Assembly: GCA_020081605.1 (NCBI GenBank)
Contig: JAHREC010000011.1
Location: 5,208,001 to 5,272,000, forward strand
Length of the DNA stretch: 64,000 nucleotides
Direction: 5' to 3'
Source: Albifimbria verrucaria
Lineage: Eukaryota > Ascomycota > Sordariomycetes > Hypocreales > Stachybotryaceae
Position numbers and translations under genes: made by a program. Each line of letters opens with the position of its first letter. Position 1 is the first letter of the stretch. The notes beneath the pieces were generated by a model. The model did not search any database, had not been told where the DNA came from, and saw nothing but the letters and a program-made list of their open reading frames with translations. This document shows positions 47,101 to 57,798 of this stretch, in pieces.

Positions 47101-48029
47101 ATTTTCTACACGCTCTGATGGCAAAGAAGCAGATATGACAATGGCTCGGGGTGCTAGACTGATTGCTCTATCTGCTTGGGCAGAGGAACTCAGGACAATT
47201 GTGGCTCTGGCTTCTTTCGATAGTGTTTGTAGTCGACTTGTGGGATGCGATATATCCATAAGCAGAAAAGAACAGCCGCATTTCAAAACACCAAGCATAG
47301 CCACCACAGTCCAGAAACTTTTTCAAAGCAGAGAGGGATGCAGTCTCCTTGATGGACACCTGCCTGGAGCAGTAAAATGCACACACGTGAGCTAAGATCG
47401 TCAAGCTCTTGGTATGTAAGCTTGCCGTCCCAAGCCTCTACAGCTGGTGACTCTGGACTCTCGATTAATCTTTGTGCGAAAGTCTCGTGAATTGTTGATT
47501 CTAATGTTGAAAGAGGTTGGCGATTCCATCTCTCAAGATCTTCTCTATCAAGATCACAAATCAAGTCCAGGTCTCGAAGCGTGCTTCCGCAACCCGCTGC
47601 AACCAGAAGCTGTTTGGTGATGTGTGTTAATTGATGGAGGAATCTTTTGTTGGCAGAAGAATTCCTTCCGGTGACTTCCAGTTCGAGAGAATATGATGCT
47701 TGTGATTCTCTAACTGTGCAGCGGATCTCACTTGGGATAGTAGAATTTTGTGAGTCAGAAGACTTATCATCAATTGTCTTCCAGGTTTGTGGGGTTTCAG
47801 TCCGCAATTTAAATGCTTTCAATTCTATGAGGTCTGTGGTTTTTTGTTGATAATACTTGCCGAGATTCTCGAGAAACTCGTGTGCACTGTGTTCTTGATC
47901 TACCGTAATGTTGGCATCCCACTGTTGTTCAGGCGTATCAGTGTGCACGTGAATCAACAACGTTGTTGTCCTCAGATAGGTAGAGAGAAGAAGTCCTAAA
48001 CCCCAGAAATTGCCAACACTGGAGGCCAT
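41174..48029 (-). CDS. Bimodular non-ribosomal peptide synthetase (partial C-A-T-C-A-T-C)
   Basis: This is a large NRPS of about 2,300 residues. Domain order on the coding strand: half condensation-like domain (48029-47560), A1 (about 47510-46020), T1 with FFHLGGDSL (about 45910-45790), C1 (about 45570-44310) with intact [11 protein letters not shown]2 (about 44290-42780), T2 with FFELGGSSL (about 42620-42590) and a terminal C domain (about 42370-41174) with AHVIFDGWS. Core motifs A3 ([13 protein letters not shown] and [13 protein letters not shown]) and A5 ([16 protein letters not shown]) are clear. Five frame breaks (47319-47323, 46717-46719, 46437-46439, 46017-46019, 43114-43116) sit in short runs and each needs one base. 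Tentative specificity codes read by eye are DAGFIGVVA (A1) and DPEILSGVK (A2). An alternative start at 48102 lies in another frame. The order A-T-C-A-T-C is that of fungal diketopiperazine synthetases, so a cyclic dipeptide product is plausible. Confidence 0.92.
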
Positions 48030-48719
48030 ACTTTGGTTTCAAACCAGACTTCTTCTCGCAGTCTTTTTCAATATTTGATTCAATATTTGATGCAGCCTCC
48101 ATATTGACTTTGTTAAGCCGTGGTGTGGTTCCGGATGTAAACTAATGCGAAGTTTCTTGGTTTGCACAATCTATGTGCGGCCAATAGATGCAAGTAATAT
48201 GTTTGATTGTGTTATATCAAGATCACTAGAATGATAATATATCGAACAAATTTGGGATGAGAAACAAACTTCTTGTAAAATCTCATTTCTATGTTTTCTG
48301 AGCAACTTTGACCTTGCCAAACACTGTGTCTTCCGAAGACGAGTATTCCAAGGTAAGTGGCTAGTAATCAATCTCGGCGGCTCCACCAGAATCCGTGCCG
48401 CCTCAATGGCAAGGGTTTGTCGAGCTTACAGTGGGCCAAGAATGCGAGGCAATCTTTTGCCAGAGCGAGCCGCCCCGATGCCGCGCGCCAGCCGACTAAA
48501 GAGCCAGGAAGGGTGAGGAACTACGGTTTCAGGCCTAGCCTTTAATATTTACGGCAGTGATAATAGTGGACTTATCAAACGGGCTTTGCCGATTCTAGCT
48601 GCCTAGCTGCAGTGGGTCGTAGGGGTTTAAAAGACAATTGTTATGGTGTTTGCAGCAAGTTGACTGGATTCGTCAAGATAGAACATTCCGCTTATCTTCT
48701 GGTCAACCTATTTACGATC
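48030..48719. promoter_or_regulatory. Divergent promoter between the first NRPS and the acetyltransferase
   Basis: This roughly 0.7-kb gap separates two genes transcribed away from each other. It holds TCGGCGGC at 48374-48381, an octamer found again upstream of the peptide transporter (50462-50469). A 12-base tandem repeat lies at 48069-48092, within a possible alternative NRPS start. Confidence 0.4.
48069..48092. repeat. Tandem 12-base repeat near the NRPS start
   Basis: CAATATTTGATT is followed directly by CAATATTTGATG (11 of 12 identical). Read on the minus strand in the frame of the ATG at 48102, it encodes a repeated SNIE. It may be part of the true N-terminus or leader of the NRPS. Confidence 0.5.
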
Positions 48720-49686
48720 ATGGCAAAGGCACTCTCGAGTTTTTCAGGTAAGTCTGACAGTTTCATTCTCTGTTCTACTCCACTATCTAGTGAATTTCCT
48801 GACTGGTTAAGGCATGTTTCTCACCCAAATGCGAATCGGCACAATTGGAACAATTACTAACCTTCGGCAAGATCATGCGCCCTTTGTTCTGGAGAAACTA
48901 CCCGGGACAAGGTGGCAGCCTCCTTTCCAAAGACCTATTCTCCTCCTTGTCGACTGACATACGTGTTGAACCAGTCGATAATGCTGATGACTTCGCTCAG
49001 TTCTACCGCTGCATGAGTGCAGCTTTTGGTGAGCAAGTCAAGAGCTCGCTTTGGATGATGATGAATCCAAACTGGGACACTGCAGAGGGTCAAAAACAAG
49101 GCGCCTTGAGGTATCTGAAGCGCTGGCAGTCCATAACTAATACCAAAGATGGACACCCTAATACAGTCATGCTGAAAGCAACTCTACGGGACCCACAAGA
49201 TGGTTTCAGGATAAAGATAGTTGGTGCAGCCGTCTGGACTCAATTTTCCTTTGTAGAAGGATGCGGCATCCCACCAACAGACCGCCATCCTGATATCCCT
49301 ATTCTGGAGCCGGATGAGGGCCGCTTCGCGACCCAGATATATCGATCATTATGGAGACGCCGTGTTTCTTTCGCTAGGGAAAAGCTGCATCCGACTCCCC
49401 AGTAATGTTCACATTGGATATTTGCGCTGTCCACCCGGACTTTCAACGACTAGGTATTGGGAAAAAGCTGACGGCATGGGGCATTGAAGAGGCGAAGCGG
49501 AGGGGCGGCTTAGAGTGCACGACTGAAGCGTCACTCATGGGGCGGGCTGTTTACCAAAGGCTAGGGTTTACAGCTGAGGGCGAGGAGAAGAATATCTTGA
49601 TTGAGCTGGACGAAGAATTCAAGCATCGGGATAAACCACAGACTATGTTTATGCGTACTTGGGCTGGCCAGCATCATCAGCATTGA
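48720..49686 (+). CDS. GNAT-family N-acetyltransferase
   Basis: This is an acyl-CoA-dependent acetyltransferase of the GCN5-related family. The main frame carries STDIRVEPVDNADDFAQFYR at the N-terminal end, then the acetyl-CoA site ICAVHPDFQRLGIGKKL (Q/RxxGxG) and a C-terminal motif B region EASLMGRAVYQRLGF. The two halves are in different frames. The CCCC run at 49398-49401 is the break, just before MFTLDICAVHP, and one base joins them. A short first exon at 48720-48747 with an intron 48748-48811 is possible, but the 5' end is not settled because two frames look coding between 48812 and 48950. The gene is divergent from the first NRPS and inside the cluster, so acetylation of a peptide amine or of an intermediate is the likely role; self-protection is another option. 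Confidence 0.78.
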
Positions 49687-50787
49687 GGGTGCTGAGCTGC
49701 AAGCCAACCGAGCTAGGCATGTATGACTGCTAGATGAAACGTTAATGGATTGGCTCAAAACTCCAGACAGCCAAACAGTAGATTCACTGGTACAACTCCA
49801 TCCATATCCTTCATATTCCATCATGAATTCTAAATAACCTCGAATGATACTCCCCGGCTGAAGTGATGTGATAATGGCTCGGTTCTTGCCAAAGCTCTGA
49901 AGACGTAGTCTATTGATCTACGGAATTGGCATAATAGCAGCTACTCCCCAGCAGATGGGCAGGGGTATGACTTGATCTATGTGAAATGACGTGAACCTCT
50001 TCACATCTCCATTATGGCCAAGCAGTGCAAGACAAGGACCATCATCTACCACTTGAGAGCCCATGTCCAGGCGCGGACACTAACGAGGCATTCTGCATGA
50101 TGGCGGCAACGCTAAACTATATGCTGCAAGGTTCCCGGCTATAGCGGCAGGGCCAAGTTGGCTAAGCTTTCGGGAAGATCCCTCTGTTGCCACAGTATTT
50201 TGCAGCTTCCCATTATGGAGTGCTTGCTTATCACATGGTGGTCCAACATTGCCATCCTCCATTGGCTTGTCTTCATAGGTCCACATTCTTATGGGATGCC
50301 AGGGTCAGATTTGCAACCACGTTTAGTCTGCATAGATCTGACAGATGGGCCAAATGACCAATCAGCTCTCAATTCGTTTGTCTCCTGGAGAGTTCCCTGG
50401 TGAGACCCTTCCCCGTGTCCAAGAATGATGCTATCCTCCCCTTCTATGGTATGATGGGTGATCGGCGGCGACAGACCAAATGCCAATCCGAGGCTCGCGG
50501 CACGCGGCTCGGCTCTTCCGCCCCAAGCGCAAATGTAACCCCATGCAGACACTCGGCCGACTGCGGTTATCTTGACCCGATGCTAGGTTGCAGTGCAAAA
50601 TGTGATCACCGAAAGGGCGCACATCCACACCTGCTAAAGCTGAACTCTTGATCCACAAGAGGGTTTCTTCTGCTCCAACCCGTTACTTCCTCGCCTTTGT
50701 ACCAAGATTGTGCCGTTATTCTCTCGGACATTTGCTGAAGTCTCATTGACAACTCGCTGGCATCAGAGTCTTGTTTCTATTAGCAAC
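49687..50787. other. Intergenic region upstream of the peptide transporter
   Basis: No gene can be supported. Overlapping open frames on both strands (50080-50660) show no motif. TCGGCGGC occurs at 50462-50469. The region is relatively GC-rich compared with most gaps in the window. Confidence 0.4.
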
Positions 50788-52702
50788 ATGTCTGAGAAGA
50801 AAGATCTTGAATCTGACTCCCCACCTACAGAGTCCATAGACTCGCGCGATGATGAGCTACCAGCCGTCAGAGGGCGGGTGCCGCGCAAAGTATGGCTAGT
50901 CCAAGGCCTGTACTTCTTGGAAAGAGCAGCATACTACGGCCTCAGCCAGCTTCTCCGTGGGGGCAACTCCTTGTGCTATTACCTGCCTGCAACATCCTAC
51001 TGACAAGCTATTATAGAAAACTACCTCCAGCTCTCTCAAGATGACCCTTTGCGCCCTGGAGCTCTTGGGCTCGGAGACTCGAGAGCGGTGATGGTGATTT
51101 ATATCTGGTACATCTACAGTTATGGCACTCCACTAGCGGGCGGTTTGTTAGCCGATTGTTGGCTAGGCCGCCGTAGAACAATTCAGATTGGTTTTATGTA
51201 GGTTGAGCAGTGATTTAGATTAGTACCTCGGACGAAAGCTGACCATTCCAGAATCTACGCTTTAGGGCTTGCCGTGCTCACATCGACAGCTTTTACGCAG
51301 CGAATATACGGCACTGGCGGCCTCCCTGGGTTCATTGTCGGAATGTTCTTAATCGGTGGTGGCACTGGAACAGTAAAACCCAATATAACAGTCTTTTTGA
51401 GTAAGCATGAGGCGATATTAATGATCAAACTCTTAGAGTGCTAATGATCAACAGTTGACCAATTCCCTGAAGAGGAACCCAAGGTCGTAACATTAAAGAA
51501 CGGAAAATCTGCAAAAGTGAGCCGTGAACTCACGATTCGGTTCATTTGGAACGTCAATTACTGGTATATTCTTATCCCGAGCTTTCCATGCCAAGTGATG
51601 TCTAATGGATATGCAAACAGGATGATCAACATTGGCGGGCTATGTGGCATTATCACGACTAATGTGGAAAGGTATGCGTATGCCGGCTTTGGATATGCTT
51701 TCCTTATTTGCCTTTGTCTGGTGGCAATATCTGGTGTCATTTTCAATGCAGCATATACGAAGTTCGGTATGTAATGCACTGCCTATGGTGTATTTGCTAC
51801 TCATCCATTTATAGAACAGGTACCATCCTCTGGAAATGCTATCGCGAATCTGACTGGCGCTTTGCGTCGCCGCCAGAACCCAGATCATCTCGAGATTAAC
51901 CACACAGAACTGGCAGCATCATCATCTAATCAAGAGGACAACTCTGCAAGTTCAAGTTCAGATGCGGAAGTAATAACGGACGCGAAAACCGCCCTTCGAG
52001 CTTGTTTAGTCTTGTAAGTTAAACTCTTGGTTGTATCTCGGCAGCTTGCGACAAGTGCTTACTCCAAGCAGCCTTCCCTTCCCTGCTCTCATGCTCTCAA
52101 TCAACCTCATGGGCACTACCCTCATAGCACAAGCAGGTACCATGCAAACTCACGGCCTTCCCAACGATATCATGTACAATCTGAACCCCATATCCGTCAT
52201 TTTCTTCTTACCGTTATTCCAAAGCTGGATTTATCCTCTATTGGCACGGAAGAAGATCAACTTCTCTCCAGAGCATCGTATCGGCGTTGGTCTCTTCTGT
52301 GCAGCACTTGGAATTGCATATTCCACGGGGATTCAACACCTCATTTACTCGACTGGACCATGCTTTAGCCACCCATTGAAATGTCTTCCTGGGCATGTAC
52401 CCAATGATGTCTCCATTGGACTTCAGACCCCAACATACGTCTTTCTAGGGTGGGCTGAGATCCTGGCCATCGTGTCTGGTACCGAGCTAGCTTATTCACG
52501 AGCTCCGAAGAGTATGAAATCAATTGTTCAGGCTCTATTTGCCTTCTTCAGTGCTTTAGGCTCGCTGGTGGGAGTCGGTGTGTCGTTTGCTGCCCATGAT
52601 CCCAACATGGTCATCGTATATGGAGCAATCACAGGTCTGTTAGTCTTTGTAACCTTTGGATTCGAGCTTTCTTATCTAGTCAGAGGCAAAACTACGAAGT
52701 GA
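50788..52702 (+). CDS. POT/PTR2-family peptide transporter
   Basis: This is a proton-coupled oligopeptide transporter with about twelve membrane helices. It starts at 50788 (MSEKKDLESDSPPTESIDS), and its cytosolic head leads into WLVQGLYFLERAAYYGLSQL. Family segments are PLAGGLLADCWLGRRRTIQIG, GTGTVKPNITVFL, DQFPEEEPKV, INIGGLCGIITTNVERY and, near the end, NLMGTTLIAQAGTMQTHGLP followed by NDIMYNLNPISVIFFLPLFQ. Six introns are likely, among them 51768-51805 (acceptor TATAG) and 52013-52044. Exons join in frame without homopolymer breaks in most places, which is unusual for this window. Inside an NRPS cluster such a gene may export the product or its dipeptide precursor, or import peptides. The cargo is unknown. 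Confidence 0.88.
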
Positions 52703-53143
52703 GATGTAGCCTTGATGTCTTGGCATGACATCAACGAATAGTTTTCCCTTTCCAAAAGGTCAAACGCCATGGCCACGAGCTTAAGGGCAGTTTCAATACG
52801 AAGCATTGAAAAAGGCGTCGAGCTGAGAGTGAAAGACTGAATGAGTTGAAATATACAGTAAAGTTGACATGACGATTCCGACATCGACCTCCTTTTTATT
52901 CTATTTTTCCTCGGTTGAAGTGGCCTACCTTGCGTAATTACTGTGCTCAAACTCTCCTCTCATCTTAGTAGCGTATTATACTAGTAACGTCATAACTTCG
53001 ACACCATTTCGTGAATCCGAATGTCATCTTCGTGCCATCATTGTGCACATGCTATTTGTTTTATTCGGCTTATCCAGATTCATTTCAAATAACGCTAGAT
53101 ACATAATAGTACTTATTGTTGCACAGGTAGACTAAGAAGAGTT
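52703..53143. other. Intergenic region between convergent genes
   Basis: This is the 3' flanking sequence of the peptide transporter and of the convergent hydrolase. No gene or motif is seen. Confidence 0.4.
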
Positions 53144-54085
53144 TTAAAAATTATCCAGCACCCATTTTACTCCCTCAATGACGATCTCTGGCTGAGTGAT
53201 TTGTACGAAATGTCCACTCTCAGTAGCGAAGACAAGCTCGCTCTTTGTCGAAAGTTTCAAGAATTCTTTCTGGAGAGTCTCGCTTTTGCATCGACCGTCC
53301 TGATCAACCCCTTACATAGCTTCTCTGCTCCTCGGTACCGTTCCCTTTAGCAATACCGGCCTCGTATAATCCCTTCCAATCCCTGCTTCGTATACCTCCT
53401 ATCACATACACTGGCTTATTTTCAACCAGTGGCTGCTTCTTACTCAACTCTTTTTTCGAAGTGTCTCAAAGCTTGGTATGTAGTTCTCGACATCCTCTTT
53501 GTGTGTAACCACCTTGTGCTTGGCTGTCGTCTTCACCGCCTTGAACGCATCCCACTCCTCCTGTGTAAACTTGTGGTTTGCCTCCAACCCCCAGCCAGTG
53601 TATACGTCAACATTCGCAGCAATGGCCCAAAGAGTCGGATCATTCACATCCATAACTAGTGGCGCTGTCTCATGGTTGGCGTCCACAAGCACCAGACCGG
53701 CAATTTGGTCATGTCCTTTCAGGGCAATGTACTCATGAATGATGACACCAGCCCAAGAATGGCCTACGAAGATGATAGGGTTCGGAATGGATGCTTTTTC
53801 AATGAGAACAGAAAGCTCCAAAGCAACGTTTTCTGCCGAAGGGTCTAATGGCGACGGCTCTGAATTACGATAGCCTGATCGATCGTATGTGTAGCTTCGC
53901 AATGGGGTGCCGGCATGTAACAACCGCACCACGGCTTGCCAGTTCAGGGCGTCGCTTGCCACACCCGAGATGAATATGACGACAGGGTCTTTAGAGCTGC
54001 TAGGATCTGGCCCGTTGGTGTAAAGAGCCAGAGAGTGCGTGCCGATGTTAACGAGGCGGGCGTTCGAAGGAAGTGTCAAGGCCAT
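53144..54085 (-). CDS. Alpha/beta hydrolase
   Basis: This is a single-domain alpha/beta-fold hydrolase. It starts at 54085 (MALTLPSNARLVNIGTHSLA) and has no signal peptide, so it is probably cytosolic. The oxyanion strand VVIFISGVASDALNW and the nucleophile elbow VGHSWAGVII are present. The acid is likely in LVLVDANHE, and the histidine is in TESGHFVQITQPE near the C-terminus. The frame is broken at the six-base run 53451-53456 and again near the GGGG-type run around 53308; joined, it is about 310 residues. The stop is 53144-53146. Within the NRPS cluster it could release or cleave a product or hydrolyse an ester formed by the Baeyer-Villiger-type enzyme nearby; this is inference from neighbourhood. 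Confidence 0.83.
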
Positions 54086-55402
54086 TGTGGGGTTGACAAG
54101 TGATGATTTCCGTGAAAGCTTGTATTGTATGCTTGCTTGTACAAGTGAAGGGTACTCACCAGCCCTACAAACTTGGTCTCGAGGTGGCAGTTAATAGAGG
54201 GGTAGGCTGAACGAGGATGGGCGGCAAGAAGTTCGGAGACATGATCGCCAATTTGATACTCTATCTGGGCGCACCTTAGCGTTGCCGCCTGACCCGCCCA
54301 TAGCCACCAGGGTTTGATTACTGAGAGCAAGGGACAAAGGCTATCTATTCTTGAATGTACGCTCCCTGACTTGATCGACAGGTTTCGCTAGCCCTACAAA
54401 GCTCCTTGCCGAATTGTGCGAAGCTGCAAGCCGATTGCGACATCTCACGTAAGGAGCACTACTTGGTTGAAAGGGAAGAGAAAAACACGATGAGTGGAAC
54501 TCGCATGGGGCAGCAAAGAAAAAGTCCCAGACACTTCCTCAACAGGGTAGGTCCAGAAACATGAAGAATCAGGGTTCAAAGTCAGGATGCATTGACCCAC
54601 CCTCGCCACATCCGGTATGATCTTCCTAAATAAAGGCATAAAGGTGTGCGCTTCGACAGCTGTTCCACCGACACAATGTCATGATACCTGTGCCTCATGC
54701 TCCTTGGCACAATGCATGGCTAGTATTTCGGCTTGTCGGCAGTGCGGAATGAGATTACGCGGCTCTATGCATATTCTAATCGCCGAGTATGGATCCATAT
54801 GCGCAAGGCTGCTACTCATTAGAACCTGGTATGCACATCATTTCCGTGAAACCTGTTTGGAAGGGCAACGAAGGATTTTTGTGCGGGCTTCATGCACGCG
54901 AGTTAGGTCGCAGGAAGGCAGCAAGAATGCGCACAAGTGTGTGGAACAGCGCAGCAAGACAATGCGAAAGGATGTTGAACGGACCAATGACGTCAAATTT
55001 CACCATGGCATCCTGTGTGACCCTGGCCGAAAGTTCATCAGTTATGGCCCCAGAACCAACAGAAGGACCACGGCAATGGGGTCTCGTTCGATCGCTGTAC
55101 GATACTTGGGGCTACAGCTCGGTGTTGCTTGGCCAGCATAAGAGAACGGTAGTTTCGTGTCTCACGTCTTGGCTGAGTTCCTAGAGTCTGCTCTATCTAT
55201 ACAAACCATACAGAGTACTTCTCTGTCACCTAAATAAGGTGGAGAAGTGGAGCGCCAAGATACCCAGTTACGGCCGGTGCTCACCATTCAGCGATGCCAA
55301 GAGATGAGAGAGATCGATCGCCCTCAATCTAGAACAAACTGGGGTTGCAGCGAACCAAACATTTGAAATCAGCCGACTTTATCCGCGTGAACATCGATAT
55401 TT
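54086..55402. other. Intergenic region between the hydrolase and the cluster regulator
   Basis: The divergent genes leave a 1.3-kb gap. A plus-strand open frame at 54617-55141 is long but has no motif and overlaps another of similar quality, so it is not supported as a gene. A GGGCGGCA element lies about 54220. Confidence 0.4.
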
Positions 55403-57470
55403 ATGGTCGAGATGTCTCGAGAGTTAGCCAGTAGAAGCACTCACGGCTGCTGGACTTGTCGGCTCCGAAAGAAGAAATGTGACGAGAATCATCCTGCCTG
55501 TTTCCGATGCACATCCCTCCACATAACTTGCGATGGGTATAGACCAAGGCCCTACTGGATGGATAGGGACATTTGCAGAGGGAACAGGCTCGATACAAGT
55601 CACGTATCATCGCCCAAGCCAAGTCGGGTATACAAGAGAATGATCTCCCAATCAGAGGACGAAATCTAGATGGTGAACATGATAGTGCGGGAACCACAAT
55701 CATGGCCGCATCGAGTCATGCTCCTGGCCATGACAACCCACAGTTTCTTGGCATTCTTGGCGTAGACGGGGACTTAGACACCTCGAGCGACTCGATGCGG
55801 AGTGAAATCCTCAGCAGCATGGATTTTTCATCGGAAATCTTCGATGATCAAATTATCTGCATAGACCCATCTCACCACTCATCTTCATCCGTCTCACCCC
55901 AGACACTTGCAGCGAGTATACCGCATGTAACTGAAGACGTCAATATGAGCACCTCCCTGGATGCCTTGAGACCGAACCCCGTATCCGAGGGGCTTAATTT
56001 GGAAGTTACGGACCTGTTGTGCGACCCGATGCTGAGTCAAGGGGAAATTCATCGATATTTTCTGGACGCAGCATTGATACGGATTGGTCGAATTGCGAAC
56101 AAAGGGTTTCGCCTCCAGGCTCGGGTTCCGGTTGCCCAGATTTTGTTCCTCAGTGGGCAGACTGGGCGATCCAATCATGCATGGAGACACGGAAGACATC
56201 TTATTTATGTACTACCTTGATCATGCATTTTACGTCCATTGTCCTTTTACTTTCCCTCTAGCCGGCAAGGCAGGGGTTGGCTTCTCTCGATCCTAAAGAG
56301 AGTTAACTCAGCCTACCATGCAGCTCTAGCTTTGAGCGAATATCACTATTTGGCTTCCACGCAGCATAATAACAACACTGCCCATAGTAGATCAGGAGCT
56401 AGCCACTATGAGTTTGCCCTTAGAGACTTGGAAACCAATCTTACCTGATCCTCTACATGGGGTGGAAACACGGGCCTCACCCACCACGTGGAGGTTCTTA
56501 CTACCATTCTCCACCTCTTGTTTTACCAGGTACGCTTTCATGTGTTTTGAGTGCCATAATTTGGCTGACGAGTATTTCAACCAACAAACAGTCATGTAGC
56601 GGCATCAGAAACAACTGGCAGATACACCTCGGGCGAGCAAACACCCTGCTTCCGTCATTAGTGCAAGTGGAAATGGCGCAAACAGTAGTAAGAACAGATT
56701 CAACAAAAGGACATATCGACAAAACCCTTTCATATTCCCATAATTCAATCCGCTTCTTACTTGGTTTCTTTATTTACATCCAAATTATTACCTGTGCCTC
56801 AACAAGATCAAGCCAACTTTTGGTATCAGGACACAGGGTCTTACTCGAAAATGGGCATACGAACTTGGCGCATTTGATAGGTTGCAGCAATTGGGCAATC
56901 ATCTCAATCTTTGATATTGCTGCCCTTGATAGGTGGAAAGGAGATGAAGAGGATGCTCATAGGTTGAGTCTTATAGAGCTAACCAAACGCGGTGCACATA
57001 TTGAGGAGCGCCTACTGGCTCAACTGACCAACATTGACAACAACGACCTTACGACACGAGCTTCAGTCGACACTAATCAAAGCTCAGAATTTGTGAAAAC
57101 CCAAATCACGAGGATATTTGCTTTCGCAGCTTTAACTTACCTCCATGTTGTTATCTCCGGCGCCTACCCGCACATTCAGGACATCAAAAGAAGCGTATTG
57201 AGAACCCTCGACGCGCTTAGCAATTTATCTGACCCAAAATTACTAGCATACGTAGCCTGGCCGTACTGTATCACGGGGTGCTTTGCAGCCGACGAGAAGC
57301 AACAAAAGTCTTTCCGAGAGCTTGTCACCACACCGCGCATAACACATGGAGCGTGCTTAGAGGCCTTGGGTGTGATGGAAGAATGCTGGCGGCTAAGGAA
57401 CACAAAATCTTCCCGTCACGATTGGGCGTCCGTCATGGAAAGGCGTGGTCAGGGTGTTCTACTCATTTAA
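55403..57470 (+). CDS. Zn2Cys6 transcription factor, probable cluster regulator
   Basis: This is a DNA-binding regulator with an N-terminal zinc cluster: HGCWTCRLRKKKCDENHPAC continuing FRCTSLHITCDGY (CX2CX6CX6CX2CX6C, complete). A serine-rich linker follows (DPSHHSSSSVSPQTLAASIP). The fungal_trans_2-type domain includes LDHAFYVHCPF, RGWLLSILKRVNSAYHAALA, NNWQIHLGRANTLLPSLVQV and ISIFDIAALDRWKGDEEDAH. It ends with MEECWRLRNTKSSRHDWASV. One intron lies at about 56530-56592. Frame breaks occur at GGG 55566-55568 and TTTT 56245-56248, with further shifts near 56080 and 56450. It is the only regulator within the NRPS block, so pathway-specific control is likely. No target site is proven. Confidence 0.88.
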
Positions 57471-57798
57471 ACTCATGATGTTTCTTGAGTACAAAGCATG
57501 AAGTCGAGGAGGGAAGACGAAATACCTTTAGAGTACTGATTTGCAAGAATGAGTTTAGCGTCTTGTTATTCAAGCATCGGCCTATAAGGTCTGGGTTAGT
57601 ACGAGATCCCTGGGTTAACTGCAGTTGAGGGAGGGAATGGGCTGTTATTAGGTAGATCTAGAGCAGGCATGTTGAAAAGTTGAGTTGATCGAAGTGACAG
57701 ATCTTTGAAGACAAAAGTTAGAAATGATTATGTGATGTACCCCAACCCTAACCTCGATTTCGCATTTAGCCAATTTTCTACTTTGTATTGTGATAATG
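57471..57798. other. Intergenic region between convergent genes
   Basis: This is the 3' flank of the regulator and of the convergent monooxygenase. No feature is seen. Confidence 0.4.

Noticed and set aside
54617..55184. Two overlapping plus-strand open frames of 174 and 131 codons
   Set aside because: They overlap in different frames, show no recognisable domain and no intron-exon structure.
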